Assembly (NCBI GenBank): GCA_028693285.1 | Contig: JAQUVQ010000028.1 | Location: 1 to 35,958, forward strand | DNA length: 35,958 bases | Direction: 5' to 3' | Origin: Smithellaceae bacterium | GTDB lineage: Bacteria > Desulfobacterota > Syntrophia > Syntrophales > Smithellaceae | In this document: one piece after another, positions 17,507 to 26,118 of the stretch | How the letters are laid out: every line of letters begins with the position of its first letter | Numbering within the stretch: the first letter of the stretch is position 1 | The notes under the pieces: generated by a model | The model's database searches: none | Told to the model about the DNA's origin: nothing | Seen by the model: the letters and a program-made list of their open reading frames with translations, nothing else | Made by a program: the position numbers and the translations under genes

Positions 17507-18292
17507 TTATGGATGTAATGAAACGCTGATTCTCTCAATAGCCCGGGCCCGGCCGCTTTGCCCGTCAATGTCCAGCACAACGCCCTGCAGGCGAATGTCG
17601 CCTTTGGCCACGTCAAATTTAGCGGGCAACTGATTCAAAAATTTTTTGATAATGGTTTCTTTCTGAATGCCGATCACGGAATCAAAGGGACCGGTCATAC
17701 CGGCGTCGCTGATGTAGGCCGTGCCCCCCGGCAGAATTTCGTTGTCCGCCGTCTGCACGTGCGTGTGGGTGCCCAGAACTGCGGAGACTTCACCGTCAAG
17801 ATACCAGCCCATGGCTTTTTTCTCGGAGGTCGCTTCCGCATGCATATCCACGATGATGACATTGGTCCTGGCCTTCAGCCGGGCAATCTGCTCTTTGGCG
17901 GCGACAAACGGACAATCGAGCGGCTGCATGAAAATTCTTCCGGCCAGATTGACCACGCCGACAAAATCACCCGCGGCCGTCGGCATCAGCGCCGATCCCA
18001 TCCCCGGGGCCGAATCCGGATAATTGGCCGGCCGGATCAGCGTTTCGTAATCGCCGATAAATTCCACCGCCTCCTTTTTATCCCAGACGTGATTGCCGGA
18101 CGTCAGCACGTCAATGTGCAGTGCGTACAGTTCTTCGACAATCTCCCGGGTAATGCCGAAGCCGGCCGCGGCGTTTTCACAATTGGCGATCACCAGGTCC
18201 ACGGCATGCGCGTTGACCACGGACGGCAGCAGTTCCCGAACCGCCCGGCGTCCGGGCTTACCGACAATATCTCCGATAAAAAGAATTTTCAT
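17507..18292 (-). CDS. ymdB: YmdB-family metallophosphoesterase (2',3'-cyclic nucleotide phosphodiesterase)
   Basis: A 261-residue calcineurin-like phosphoesterase of the YmdB/TIGR00282 family. The dinuclear metal motifs are GDIVGKPGR (residues 7-15), ANCENAA and TSGNHVWDKKE, with later DMHAEATSEK and GTHTHVQTAD supplying histidines. Studied members hydrolyse 2',3'-cAMP and influence RNA turnover and biofilm formation in Bacillus. It is encoded directly after RNase Y (23 bp) as in many genomes, and the two are functionally linked in Bacillus. Length and motifs are complete. Confidence 0.93.
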   Translation of the reverse strand: MKILFIGDIVGKPGRRAVRELLPSVVNAHAVDLVIANCENAAAGFGITREIVEELYALHIDVLTSGNHVWDKKEAVEFIGDYETLIRPANYPDSAPGMGSALMPTAAGDFVGVVNLAGRIFMQPLDCPFVAAKEQIARLKARTNVIIVDMHAEATSEKKAMGWYLDGEVSAVLGTHTHVQTADNEILPGGTAYISDAGMTGPFDSVIGIQKETIIKKFLNQLPAKFDVAKGDIRLQGVVLDIDGQSGRARAIERISVSLHP

Positions 18293-18315
18293 TGTTTGCT
18301 CAATTTCCGACGAGC

Positions 18316-19881
18316 CTACTTGGCAAAATTGGACACGCGGGTTTCCCGGATGACCGTGACCTTGATCTGCCCCGGATAGGTCAGCTCGTTTTCGATTTTC
18401 TTCACGATGTCATTGCAAAGCATGACGGCGTCGTTGTCCGAAATTTTCTCGTTTTCCACCATGATGCGGATTTCCCGCCCCGCCTGAATCGCGAAGCATT
18501 TATCCACGCCGGTAAAGGAATGAGCGATCTTCTCCAGCTCCTCCAGGCGCTGCACGTAGGTTTCCAGCATTTCCCTGCGCGCGCCCGGCCGCGCCGCGGA
18601 GAGCGTATCGGCCGCCTGGACCAAAACGCCCAAAAGCGTATTGTTGCGCCCGTCGTCGTGGTGCGTGGCAATGGCCTGAACAATGCGGGGGGTCTCCCCG
18701 AACCGCTTGGCAAAATCAGCGCCGATCGCCGCATGGGTTCCTTCAATTTTGTGATCCACCGCCTTGCCGATGTCGTGCAGCAGACCCGCCCGCTTGGCTT
18801 CCTTGATGTTCATTTTCAGTTCGGCGGCCATCAGCCCCGTGAGATACGCCACATCAATGGAATGCTGCAGAACGTTCTGCGAATAGCTGGTGCGGTATTT
18901 CAGCGCGCCCAGCATGTTGATGATTTCCGGATGAATATCATGAACCCCGCAGTCAAACGACGCTTTTTCACCCGTTTCCCGAATGATCTGCTCAACTTCC
19001 TTTTCCACCTTTTTCACGATGTCTTCGATCCGGCCGGGATGAATTCTTCCGTCCTGAATCAGCCTCTCCAGCGAAATGCGGGCCACTTCGCGCCGAATGG
19101 GATCAAAACTGGAAAGAACCACCGCTTCGGGCGTGTCATCGACGATCAGGTCTATGCCGGTGGCCGCTTCAATCGCCCGGATGTTTCGCCCTTCACGCCC
19201 GATAATGCGGCCCTTCATCTCTTCACTGGGCAGGTTGACGACGGACACAGTGCGTTCCGCCACGTAATCCCCCGCATATCGTTGAATGGAATAGGCAATA
19301 ATTTCACGGGCTTTCCTGTCCGCGGTCAGTTTGGCTTCTTCTTCCGCCTTGCGGACCAGCACCGCCGCGTCGCGCCTGGCGTCCGCTTCCATCGACTGAA
19401 TCAGAATATTTTTCGCCTCTTCCGGCGTGATGCCGGCAATTTTTTCCAGCTTGCTTTTCTGCTCATCCACCAGCGCGTCGATCTTGCGGTGTTTTTCCTC
19501 GATCGCCTGCTCTTTCTGGTTCAGGGCTTTGTCGCGGTTTTCGATATTCAATTCTTTCTGAGAAAGGGCGTCCATTCGCTTGTCCATGTTTTCTTCTTTG
19601 CTGCGAATGCGCCGCTCCAGGCTTTCCAGCTCGCTTTTGACCTCCCTGGTCTCCGCGTCAAAATCCGCTTTCATTTTCAGCAGATTTTCCTTGGCCTGCA
19701 AAATGGCTTCTTTCTTGATCGTATCGGCTTCCTTCTTGGATTCCTCCACGATGCGCGCCGCAAGACTCTCCGAAGCCCTGAGCTTTCTCGCGGTAAAGAT
19801 TTGTTTCAGAAGATAACCGGCAACCGCGCCCACCAAAACCGCCACTATGATCAACAGAACATACAGAACACCGTCTGGCAT
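18316..19881 (-). CDS. rny: Ribonuclease Y
   Basis: A 521-residue membrane-anchored endoribonuclease that starts mRNA decay. The N-terminal transmembrane helix (residues about 5-27) is followed by a long charged coiled coil (about 30-200). A KH domain has [10 protein letters not shown] at 224-233. The HD domain has its metal-binding His-Asp pair at 369-370 ([11 protein letters not shown]). The C-terminus is the usual RNase Y tail. Length is standard. AAAAGGAGG precedes the ATG. It heads rny-ymdB-tyrS and lies downstream of zapA and the 6S RNA on the same strand. Confidence 0.98.
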   Translation of the reverse strand: MPDGVLYVLLIIVAVLVGAVAGYLLKQIFTARKLRASESLAARIVEESKKEADTIKKEAILQAKENLLKMKADFDAETREVKSELESLERRIRSKEENMDKRMDALSQKELNIENRDKALNQKEQAIEEKHRKIDALVDEQKSKLEKIAGITPEEAKNILIQSMEADARRDAAVLVRKAEEEAKLTADRKAREIIAYSIQRYAGDYVAERTVSVVNLPSEEMKGRIIGREGRNIRAIEAATGIDLIVDDTPEAVVLSSFDPIRREVARISLERLIQDGRIHPGRIEDIVKKVEKEVEQIIRETGEKASFDCGVHDIHPEIINMLGALKYRTSYSQNVLQHSIDVAYLTGLMAAELKMNIKEAKRAGLLHDIGKAVDHKIEGTHAAIGADFAKRFGETPRIVQAIATHHDDGRNNTLLGVLVQAADTLSAARPGARREMLETYVQRLEELEKIAHSFTGVDKCFAIQAGREIRIMVENEKISDNDAVMLCNDIVKKIENELTYPGQIKVTVIRETRVSNFAK

Positions 19882-19952
19882 CGTTCCAACCTCCTTTTTA
19901 TCCTGTCGGGCCCGCTTTGCTGTTTGAACACCAGTCCGCTTGCGTCAACAGA

Positions 19953-19981
19953 ATTATATTTAAACCTTTCGGCCGGAATGA
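19953..19981 (-). promoter_or_regulatory. rny: Possible rny promoter
   Basis: A perfect minus-strand -10 (TATAAT, 19958-19953) lies about 72 bp before the rny ATG. The -35 at the proper distance (TCATTC, 19981-19976) is weak, so an activator or read-through may contribute. It lies downstream of the T-run that ends the 6S RNA. Confidence 0.4.
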
Positions 19982-20055
19982 CGCAGCAAACCTGCCGAAG
20001 GATTCATGATTCCATTCAATATGATTTTGATCGGATGGGAAAGGGAAAGAGGGGT

Positions 20056-20251
20056 AAAAAAAACCCCCGCCTATGCCGTGTTGATCACGATTTTGAACCT
20101 TTTACAATAAGTGGGCGCCGGTTTTGTTTGTTTCAGGCTTTCTGCCCCCGACCAGCGGGACAAAGCGGACATGCACACCGCAAACAAGTATAGGCCCCGG
20201 GTTCAAAATGTTGGCTCAAAAACAAATGACAATCACGCACATCGCAGGGGT
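20056..20251 (-). ncRNA. ssrS: 6S RNA (SsrS)
   Basis: The 376-bp gap between zapA and rny holds a long hairpin RNA of about 190 nt, the size of 6S RNA, on the same strand and directly downstream of zapA. This is the classical location of ssrS. Its ends pair: ACCCCTGC at the 5' end (from 20251) with GGCGGGGGT at the 3' end (from 20070). The stem continues through ATG(T)G-CGTG / CACGGCAT. An inner 9-bp helix is exact (plus strand GGTTCAAAA 20200-20208 with TTTTGAACC 20091-20099), and a largely unpaired middle separates the helices. GAGCCAACA (20217-20209) resembles the conserved 6S bubble region. A T8 tract (20063-20056) terminates it. The RNA would bind sigma-70 RNA polymerase and mimic an open promoter. 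TTGAAT-17-TAAAGA inside the zapA tail may be its promoter. Confidence 0.8.
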
Positions 20252-20257
20252 AATTCT

Positions 20258-20536
20258 TTAACTTGCGTTTTCGATCAATTCAATCAATTTTTCGGACCGG
20301 TGAATCATCTGATCACACAGGTCCTGGTTAACTCCCTTTAATTTTAAATAATCTTCTGAAATGTTCAAAGCCGCCAGGATGGCCACATCCACTGTCCGGA
20401 GTCCTTCGTTCGATTTCACAATGTCTTCCATTCTTTCGTTGACATACTGGACAACCTTGGCCACTTGTTCATCTTCCGCATCACTTAAAACCGCAAGTTC
20501 CCGTCCAAAAATTTTAATTTCGTAACGCTTTTTCAA
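20258..20536 (-). CDS. zapA: Cell division protein ZapA
   Basis: A 92-residue protein that cross-links FtsZ filaments at the division ring. The N-terminus KKRYEIKIFGRELAVLSDAEDEQVAKVVQYVNERM is the conserved ZapA fold. A C-terminal helix (residues about 60-92) is suited to coiled-coil dimerisation. Length is normal for the short bacterial form. It lies 18 bp after the coiled-coil ZapB-like gene and immediately before the 6S RNA, an arrangement widespread in proteobacteria. Confidence 0.95.
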   Translation of the reverse strand: MKKRYEIKIFGRELAVLSDAEDEQVAKVVQYVNERMEDIVKSNEGLRTVDVAILAALNISEDYLKLKGVNQDLCDQMIHRSEKLIELIENAS

Positions 20537-20554
20537 TACCCACGCCCTGGAAGC

Positions 20555-20785
20555 TTATTGGACTACCTTTATATCTGCAAGTAAATCAAGCAACGAATCC
20601 ACCCTTGCGCGAACATGGTTCCTTTCCTCATCTAGTGCGATAATTTTGCTTTTGTACCCTTCTATTTCCGATTCTTTATTTCTTAGCGCTTCCTCCAATG
20701 TTGAAATCTGTTTTTTCAAAAAACTCTGTTCGCCGACAATCTGTTTAATTTTATCTTCAAGCTCATTAAATTTCCCGATTTCCAC
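20555..20785 (-). CDS. ZapB-like small coiled-coil protein
   Basis: A 76-residue, highly charged protein predicted to be one continuous coiled coil from residue 5 to 70, with heptad hydrophobics in LEDKIKQIVGEQSFLKKQISTLEEAL. Size and composition match ZapB, which binds ZapA and thickens the division ring. Similar small genes sit directly upstream of zapA in many deltaproteobacteria. The position and strand strongly suggest co-transcription with zapA. Sequence alone does not prove homology because coiled coils resemble one another. Confidence 0.75.
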   Translation of the reverse strand: MEIGKFNELEDKIKQIVGEQSFLKKQISTLEEALRNKESEIEGYKSKIIALDEERNHVRARVDSLLDLLADIKVVQ

Positions 20786-20849
20786 GTTGCTTCCATCCTT
20801 TGTTCAGCAAGAATATATGCCTGCGAACCTGCTTTTTTCTTTGGTTTTA

Positions 20850-20878
20850 TTTATGCCAATTCACGCTGGAGATGTCAA
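20850..20878 (-). promoter_or_regulatory. Promoter of the zap cluster
   Basis: On the minus strand TTGACA (20878-20873), 17 bp, then CATAAA (20855-20850). Transcription would start near 20843, about 58 nt before the ZapB-like ATG. The -35 lies directly after the dusB stop codon. Confidence 0.65.
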
Positions 20879-20882
20879 GCCA

Positions 20883-21866
20883 TTATTTGGGGCTCTCAGA
20901 AGCCTCGAGTGACCGGAAATACCGCTCAACCTCCGACCGCATCGCGTCGCTGTCCGTCATTTTTCCCAGCGTTTCCCTCAGCCGGGCCGAACCGGCCAAA
21001 CCCTTGGTGTACCAGAGCAAATGTTTGCGAAAAGACCTGTCCGCAAAATGCCTGCCGCAATAGCGAACTTCATCTTCCCAGTGTTGATTCATGACCTCCT
21101 GCCGATCCGGCCATGAGGGGCGGCCATGATCCTTTTCGCCCGCCAATAATTGATGAATCCCCATGAATATCCATGGATTGCCCAATGCGCCTCTTCCGAC
21201 CATCACCGCGTCGCACCCGGTTTGCGCCAGCATTCGAAGCGCGTCTTCAGGTTCCCGAATATCGCCGTTTCCAATCACCGGAATACGGACGGCGCGCTTT
21301 ACGGAGCCGATAATGTTCCAATCCGCAACGCCGGAAAAGCCCTGATCGGCCGTACGGCCGTGAACGATGATTGCGGAAGACCCTGAATCCTCTGCAATTT
21401 TAGCTATTTCAACGGCGTTGATGGAGCTTCGGCTCCAACCGGAACGGATTTTAACGGTTACCGGCAGCTTTGCCGCCCGAACAACGGCCGCTATGATCCG
21501 GCCCGCGAGAAGGGGATTCTTCATCAATACGGCGCCGGAGCCGGTTTTAACGACCTTTTTCACGGGACAGCCCATATTGATGTCGATCAGGGCGGGATTT
21601 TGCCCGGCAACCATTACGGCGGCCCTGGCCATGACAAGGGGATCGGCCCCGAAAAGCTGAATCCCCAGAGGCAGGTCCTCCGGGGATGTTTTCAGATATT
21701 CAAGCGTTTGCGCCGATTCGCGAATCAGGCCGTTGGCGCTGATCATTTCGGTAAAGCACAGCGAACAGCCGAGCCGGCGGGCCACCAGCCGAAACGGCAG
21801 ATTCGTAACGCCGGCCAGCGGCGCGAGCAGCGCCTTGCCCTGAAGATCAGAAATTACATTGGACAC
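20883..21866 (-). CDS. dusB: tRNA-dihydrouridine synthase (DusB family)
   Basis: A 327-residue FMN enzyme that reduces uridine to dihydrouridine in the tRNA D-loop. The TIM-barrel start APLAGVTNLPFRLVARRLG is typical. The catalytic Cys is C100 in DINMGCPVKKVVKTGSG. Phosphate-binding segments IVHGRTADQGFSG and VIGNGDIREPEDA follow, with a C-terminal helical domain. The pattern fits DusB better than DusA or DusC. It is followed by the zap promoter on the same strand and preceded by a 120-bp gap with a heptamer repeat tract. Confidence 0.93.
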   Translation of the reverse strand: MSNVISDLQGKALLAPLAGVTNLPFRLVARRLGCSLCFTEMISANGLIRESAQTLEYLKTSPEDLPLGIQLFGADPLVMARAAVMVAGQNPALIDINMGCPVKKVVKTGSGAVLMKNPLLAGRIIAAVVRAAKLPVTVKIRSGWSRSSINAVEIAKIAEDSGSSAIIVHGRTADQGFSGVADWNIIGSVKRAVRIPVIGNGDIREPEDALRMLAQTGCDAVMVGRGALGNPWIFMGIHQLLAGEKDHGRPSWPDRQEVMNQHWEDEVRYCGRHFADRSFRKHLLWYTKGLAGSARLRETLGKMTDSDAMRSEVERYFRSLEASESPK

Positions 21867-21962
21867 GAATCAAAACCATCCCACTATAGCGAGTCTAAGC
21901 AGGCTGTTGCCCAAACAATATCCCTTTGAGCGGCCATTGAGAGGGTTTTGTTATCTTTCCTG

Positions 21963-22004
21963 TCGCCCATCGCCTCTCGCCCCTTACCTATCGCTTATCG
22001 CCTG
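21963..22004. repeat. Degenerate 7-bp periodic repeat overlapping a gene end
   Basis: Six in-phase heptamers: TCGCCCA, TCGCCTC, TCGCCCC, TTACCTA, TCGCTTA, TCGCCTG. The stop codon (21988-21990) and last few codons of the pyrophosphorylase-like gene on the minus strand are made of repeat sequence. Confidence 0.75.
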
Positions 22005-22740
22005 TTCTTAAATAAACACCGGCTTTCCCCAGCTCTTCGAGGGTATTGATTCCCATCACCTCGACATAATCCTCCGTCAGGAAAGCCTGTACCTTGCGGT
22101 CCTCCCGCCGGGCGATTTCCACGATATCCGTCAGGTAATATTCTTTCTGCTGATTATCGTTTTTCACCTGGGCCAGCGCGGCGAACAAAAACTGCGTCTC
22201 AACGCAATAAATCCCCGTATTGATTTCCAGAATCTTTCGCTCGTTCTCCGTGGCGTCCCGGTGCTCGACAATTTTCAGGACGTCGCCGCGGGAGTTTTTT
22301 ACGATGCGGCCGTAGGCGTGCGGCCCGGGCGGCTCGGTTGTCAGCACCGTCACGCATGCCTTGGTTTCCTGATGATGACGAATCAGCGAACAAATGGTTT
22401 CCGGCTTCAAAAGCGGCACGTCGCCGCAGAGGATGACGGTCAAGCCCTGATAGCCGGCAAGCGCGCTCCCGGCCTGCATCACGGCGTGTCCTGTTCCCAG
22501 TTGCGGCATCTGATCCACGAAAATCAGATCCGGGTCGGCAAACGCCTCGCGCACCCTGCCCGCCTGATGTCCGATCACCACAACGATTTTCGCCGCGCCG
22601 GCTTCGCGGGCCGCTTTCAGCGAATAGTGCAGCAGGGGCTTCCCTTCCAGAACATGAAGCACTTTGGCCATATCCGATTTCATGCGGGTCCCCTTCCCCG
22701 CCGCGAGAATCAAAGCGCAGAACTGCAATTTCTTTTCCAA
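21988..22740 (-). CDS. Stand-alone GlmU-type nucleotidyltransferase (UDP-GlcNAc pyrophosphorylase-like)
   Basis: A 250-residue NTP-transferase. LILAAGKGTRMKS (residues 10-22) is the nucleotide-binding signature. LGTGHAVMQA, LCGDVPLLKPETI and EINTGIYCVE match the uridyltransferase half of GlmU, which makes UDP-GlcNAc from GlcNAc-1-phosphate for peptidoglycan and lipopolysaccharide. The left-handed beta-helix acetyltransferase half is absent: the protein ends just after NTLEELGKAGVY. The last residues (RTGDKR) and the TAG stop are encoded by a 7-bp repeat tract. It may be a natural single-domain form, common in this lineage to my recollection, or a repeat-trimmed gene. It starts 12 bp after the preceding CBS protein and is probably the third gene of that operon. 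Confidence 0.85.
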   Translation of the reverse strand: MEKKLQFCALILAAGKGTRMKSDMAKVLHVLEGKPLLHYSLKAAREAGAAKIVVVIGHQAGRVREAFADPDLIFVDQMPQLGTGHAVMQAGSALAGYQGLTVILCGDVPLLKPETICSLIRHHQETKACVTVLTTEPPGPHAYGRIVKNSRGDVLKIVEHRDATENERKILEINTGIYCVETQFLFAALAQVKNDNQQKEYYLTDIVEIARREDRKVQAFLTEDYVEVMGINTLEELGKAGVYLRTGDKR

Positions 22741-22751
22741 CGTCTTCCCCC

Positions 22752-24050
22752 TTAGCCCGTGTGTGTCAGCGGCCCCTCCAGGGGCTGCGGAGCAATCACC
22801 AAAACTTCCCGAATGGATTTCTGATCCGAGTCCTCCACGACAAAAATCATCCCGCCGAACTCCAGCCTTTCCCGGCGCAGGGGGATTCTCCCCGCCTGCG
22901 CAATCAGAAAACCGCCAAGGGTTTCATAGTTGCCCTCGGGCAACCTTGTCAACAGGATCTGGTTCAAATCCTCGATTTTCATTCGGCCGTTCACCAGATA
23001 CCGGCCGGGGGCCGTTTTTTTGTAGAGCTTTTCCCCCTTGTTGTACTCTTCATCGATGCTGCCGACAATTTCCTCCCCGATGTCCTCCATGGTCACGATT
23101 CCGACCGCGCCTCCGTATTCATCCACGACCACCGCCATGTGCTCGCGTTTTCTCTGCATATCCATCAAAAGCGGACCGGCCTTTTTCGTTTCCGGAACAT
23201 AAAAAACATCCGCCCGCATGCAGGCGGCCACCGTGGCCTTTTCGGAATCGGCCGCCGCCGTTTGCTGCTGTTGCAACAACATGTCCAGAAGATCGAAATA
23301 ATGCAAAATACCGACAATGTTATAGGCGGTGTCGGCGTAAACGGGAATGCGCATATATTTTTTTGCCGCGACCACACAGGCCGCTTCTTCAATCGTCATC
23401 GTTTGCGGCAGAGCGGTCAACGCTGAAATCGGCACCATGATCTTTTCCGCCGTGAGTTCGGAAAAATCAAAGACGCGGCTGACCATTTCCTTTTCCGTTG
23501 TCAGAATGTCGCCGCCCTCCGTCTTTTCCCCCAGAATATACTTTAACCCTTCTTTGGTAATATAGGAGTGCTGTCTGATTTTCGGATCGGAAGAAAGATT
23601 CACCGCGCCCCGGGAGATCGCCGCGACCGAGTAGGCCAGCGGATAAAACACATAGGAGGAAAGACGGATGAAATGGGCCACCCGGATGGCCATGGACTCC
23701 GCATAGTGCTGGAAGATGCTGCGGATAATAATGATGATAAACAGGGTGGGCAGCATGATCAGGAAGGCGATTTGCTCGCCTAGTTTCGCGCCGAAATATT
23801 TGATCAGAAGCCCGGTGGCCAGCGTGGACGCGACAATAACGGCCAGATTGGTGCCGATGAGCGCCGTGGAGATAAACCATTCGGGATGTTCCTTCAATTT
23901 GACCGCCTGGCGGGCGGCGGACGATCCCCGACGCGCATAATATTTAATCTTGTTGATGTCGGAAGAAAACAACGCAACTTCTCCCCCGGAATACAGAGCT
24001 TCCAAAATCAGACAAAGCACGATGACGGCGATCATGAGATAGAGGCTCAT
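22752..24050 (-). CDS. CNNM/CBS/CorC-HlyC membrane protein (hemolysin family), second copy
   Basis: A 432-residue inner-membrane protein. The N-terminal CNNM (DUF21) domain (residues about 1-185) has three to four hydrophobic helices. A CBS pair (about 200-340) includes [18 protein letters not shown] and [26 protein letters not shown]-terminal transporter-associated CorC_HlyC domain (about 350-425) has a [10 protein letters not shown] segment. Family members are linked to Mg2+/Co2+ efflux or homeostasis; the old hemolysin label is not functional evidence. It overlaps the upstream paralogue by 4 bp (ATGA), showing translational coupling. Poly-Gln QQQQ and Ala-rich residues sit between the CBS motifs, and its N-terminal half is more divergent than the first copy. 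Confidence 0.92.
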   Translation of the reverse strand: MSLYLMIAVIVLCLILEALYSGGEVALFSSDINKIKYYARRGSSAARQAVKLKEHPEWFISTALIGTNLAVIVASTLATGLLIKYFGAKLGEQIAFLIMLPTLFIIIIIRSIFQHYAESMAIRVAHFIRLSSYVFYPLAYSVAAISRGAVNLSSDPKIRQHSYITKEGLKYILGEKTEGGDILTTEKEMVSRVFDFSELTAEKIMVPISALTALPQTMTIEEAACVVAAKKYMRIPVYADTAYNIVGILHYFDLLDMLLQQQQTAAADSEKATVAACMRADVFYVPETKKAGPLLMDMQRKREHMAVVVDEYGGAVGIVTMEDIGEEIVGSIDEEYNKGEKLYKKTAPGRYLVNGRMKIEDLNQILLTRLPEGNYETLGGFLIAQAGRIPLRRERLEFGGMIFVVEDSDQKSIREVLVIAPQPLEGPLTHTG

Positions 24051-25312
24051 TCGTCCGCCTCCGATGCGGCTGGTGCTTCTTTTTCAATCCGGATTTTCAG
24101 GATGCGCGTTCTGCCGACGCTCTCGACGCGAAAATGATAGGCTTCGAACTGGATCTTTTCGCCGCGTTCAGGCATTTTCCCGAATAAATGCAGAACAAAG
24201 CCGCCGATGGTGTCAAATTCATCCTGAGGCAGGGATGCCTGCAACAGTTCGTTGACCTGTTCGATCGACATTTTGCCGGGCACAATGATCGTGTTCGCGT
24301 CCAGAATATCGCACTCGCAATTGGCCGCATCATCATCACCGTAGGCTTCTTCAAACAAATGCTCCAGAATGTCTTCCAGCGTCACCAGACCGGACACGCC
24401 GCCGTACTCATCCACCACAATGGCGATCTGAATCGATTTTTCCTGAAAGGCATGCAGCAGGCCGTTGATGGTTTTGCTCTCCGGAACAAAATAGGGTCTG
24501 GCCAGGAGTTTCTCAATGGAGGCGGATTCCCCGCGGCGCAAAGCATCATTGAGCAAATCGCGGGCAAAGAGAATGCCGATAATGTCGTCGCGGTCTTCCC
24601 GGTAAACGGGCACCCGCTCATACCGGCCGCGAACCACCTCCCGGACAATGTCCGAAGCCGGCATATCCAGCGCAAGACAAAACATCTCCACGCGGGGGAT
24701 CATGATATCCGTCACCGGCCTGTCTCCCGATTCAAAAATCGTCTTGATGAGTTCTTTTTGAGATTCATCCACCACGCCTTCACGGCTGCCCGCGTCAATC
24801 AGGTGTTTGAATTCATCCTCCATTAAAACATCCATATCCCGGGTCTTGCGCTGATCCAGCTTTTTTAAAATCAAACCGGGCGTTTTCTCCAGTGCGGCGA
24901 CAACCGGAAATTCCAGACGGGAAATCCAGAGCAGCAGCGGCGCCACAGCCGAGGAAACCTGCATGGGATACGTCACGCCGAAGGTTTTGGGAATGGCCTC
25001 GCCGGCCAGAAAAAGAACAACGGAGGTTACGACGATTGAAATCCATTGGCCGCTGACGCCGAACAAGCCGATAAACAGCGAAGCCGCCAGAATGGAAATG
25101 CTGATGTTGACGGCTTCATTGCTGGTCACCACGGTAATGAGCAGGCGACGGGGATGCTCCAGGAGCTTCACCACGGAATTGAGAAAAGGATAATTGTCCG
25201 ATTTCATCTTGTGCAGATGAAGATCCGAAAGCGACAGGAGGGCCGCCTCCGAAGACGAAAAAAAACCGGAAAATAAAAAAAGAATGAGCAGAATAATAAT
25301 ATCGGAACTCAA
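24047..25312 (-). CDS. CNNM/CBS/CorC-HlyC membrane protein (hemolysin family), first copy
   Basis: A 421-residue paralogue of the following gene, with the same three-part layout. The CNNM membrane domain (residues about 1-180) contains the family's SGFFSSSEAALLSLS. The CBS pair (about 195-325) has ESGDRPVTDIMIPRVEM and VVDEYGGVSGLVTLEDILEHLFEE. The C-terminal CorC_HlyC domain (about 335-415) contains LPQDEFDTIGGFVLHLFGKMP. Presumed role is divalent-metal homeostasis at the inner membrane. The start is TTG at 25312: an in-frame TGA lies two codons upstream and no ATG is near, with GAGGTG about 12 bp before. It heads a three-gene operon with the second copy and the pyrophosphorylase-like gene. 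Confidence 0.92.
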   Translation of the reverse strand: MSSDIIILLILFLFSGFFSSSEAALLSLSDLHLHKMKSDNYPFLNSVVKLLEHPRRLLITVVTSNEAVNISISILAASLFIGLFGVSGQWISIVVTSVVLFLAGEAIPKTFGVTYPMQVSSAVAPLLLWISRLEFPVVAALEKTPGLILKKLDQRKTRDMDVLMEDEFKHLIDAGSREGVVDESQKELIKTIFESGDRPVTDIMIPRVEMFCLALDMPASDIVREVVRGRYERVPVYREDRDDIIGILFARDLLNDALRRGESASIEKLLARPYFVPESKTINGLLHAFQEKSIQIAIVVDEYGGVSGLVTLEDILEHLFEEAYGDDDAANCECDILDANTIIVPGKMSIEQVNELLQASLPQDEFDTIGGFVLHLFGKMPERGEKIQFEAYHFRVESVGRTRILKIRIEKEAPAASEADE

Positions 25313-25399
25313 AATGAATCAATTCACCTCGCTGGACTGTTTCATGCTTTTTAATTTATCAGATTCCATCAAAAAATGATACAAAGCTTTCCAAAAGCG

Positions 25400-25429
25400 A
25401 TTATCTTCCAAAATAATGTCAAATTGCAA
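25400..25429 (-). promoter_or_regulatory. Possible promoter of the CNNM/CBS operon
   Basis: Minus-strand TTGCAA (25429-25424), 18 bp, GATAAT (25405-25400), giving a leader of about 80 nt. The region is A+T-rich and other -10-like words exist, so this is one of several possibilities. Confidence 0.4.
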
Positions 25430-25485
25430 ATCATTGTCATGATCAATTGATATTTTTTAGACTCTGAAAATATTTTAAAATATTC

Positions 25486-25514
25486 TTGACAGGACAAGAT
25501 ATGTTTTTTATAAG
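25486..25514 (+). promoter_or_regulatory. Promoter of the six-gene exported-protein operon
   Basis: TTGACA (25486-25491), exactly 17 bp, TATAAG (25509-25514). Both boxes are near consensus, and the downstream leader is about 88 nt. It is the best sigma-70-type promoter I found in the window, in an A+T-rich divergent gap with the CNNM/CBS operon. Confidence 0.8.
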
Positions 25515-25608
25515 CAACAATCTAGAGAAATTATCATTTATATAACCTTAACCTGAGTTCCTTTTTTATTTGTATCACATTTTAAAATCAGGAGGGAGTT
25601 ACCAGCTA

Positions 25609-26118
25609 ATGAAGCAACATTATCTGCTCCTTGTCCTTTTTGTCGCTGTGGTTCTTATAGTGCCGCCGGATCTAGCGGCCCAGGAACTGCGCTCTATAAA
25701 TTTAATTCCAGCTCCCACACGCCTCAAGTCTGACGGAAAAACAATTGAAAAGCCCATCGCTCCCCGGACGGGCCTTATCCGCGACAACGTGCAGGAGGCG
25801 CTCAAAACCTGGAATAACGGCGACATTTCCTCTAGTCTTACCGATAATTTCTACGACAAATCGCGCTTTGGCGACGCCATGCAAACCAGCATACCTAGGG
25901 ACGCCCGCCTGCGGGTTATGGACATGGGATCCATGCAAATTCTGGAGCAGAAGATTGTTAAGGATCCCGACGGTTCCCAAAGGCGCGTTACGCTCGGTTC
26001 CGTGGAGGTCAACTCCCAGATAGAATTCAACGACAACAAAAACGGCTTTGTCCGGGTTCCGGGAAAGAACGAAATCATTTACGAAATATCTGAAAAAATA
26101 AAAGAGGAGGCGCCATGA
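25609..26118 (+). CDS. Small exported protein of unknown function (operon gene 1)
   Basis: A 169-residue protein I do not recognise. MKQHYLLLVLFVAVVLIVPPDLAAQ is a clear signal peptide with probable cleavage after DLAA or AAQ. The mature part has a helix-rich start (DNVQEALKTWNNGDISSSLTDNFYDKSRF) followed by strand-like segments (RLRVMDMGSMQILEQ, VTLGSVEVNSQIEFN, GFVRVPGKNEIIYEI). That order would fit an NTF2/SnoaL-like small alpha+beta fold, but this is only a shape argument. The start was put at 25609 because GGAGGGAG lies just ahead and the signal peptide begins there; the frame is open to a TTG at 25570. The stop overlaps the next start by 4 bp (ATGA). Confidence 0.75.
   Translation: MKQHYLLLVLFVAVVLIVPPDLAAQELRSINLIPAPTRLKSDGKTIEKPIAPRTGLIRDNVQEALKTWNNGDISSSLTDNFYDKSRFGDAMQTSIPRDARLRVMDMGSMQILEQKIVKDPDGSQRRVTLGSVEVNSQIEFNDNKNGFVRVPGKNEIIYEISEKIKEEAP

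Noticed and set aside
18292-20193. A 633-codon plus-strand frame opposite rny and the 6S RNA
   Set aside because: It is antisense to a clear RNase Y gene, and the translation has shadow composition and no recognisable domain.
25570-25608. TTG start at 25570 for the first exported protein
   Set aside because: The ribosome site lies downstream of it, and the signal peptide starts naturally at the ATG at 25609.
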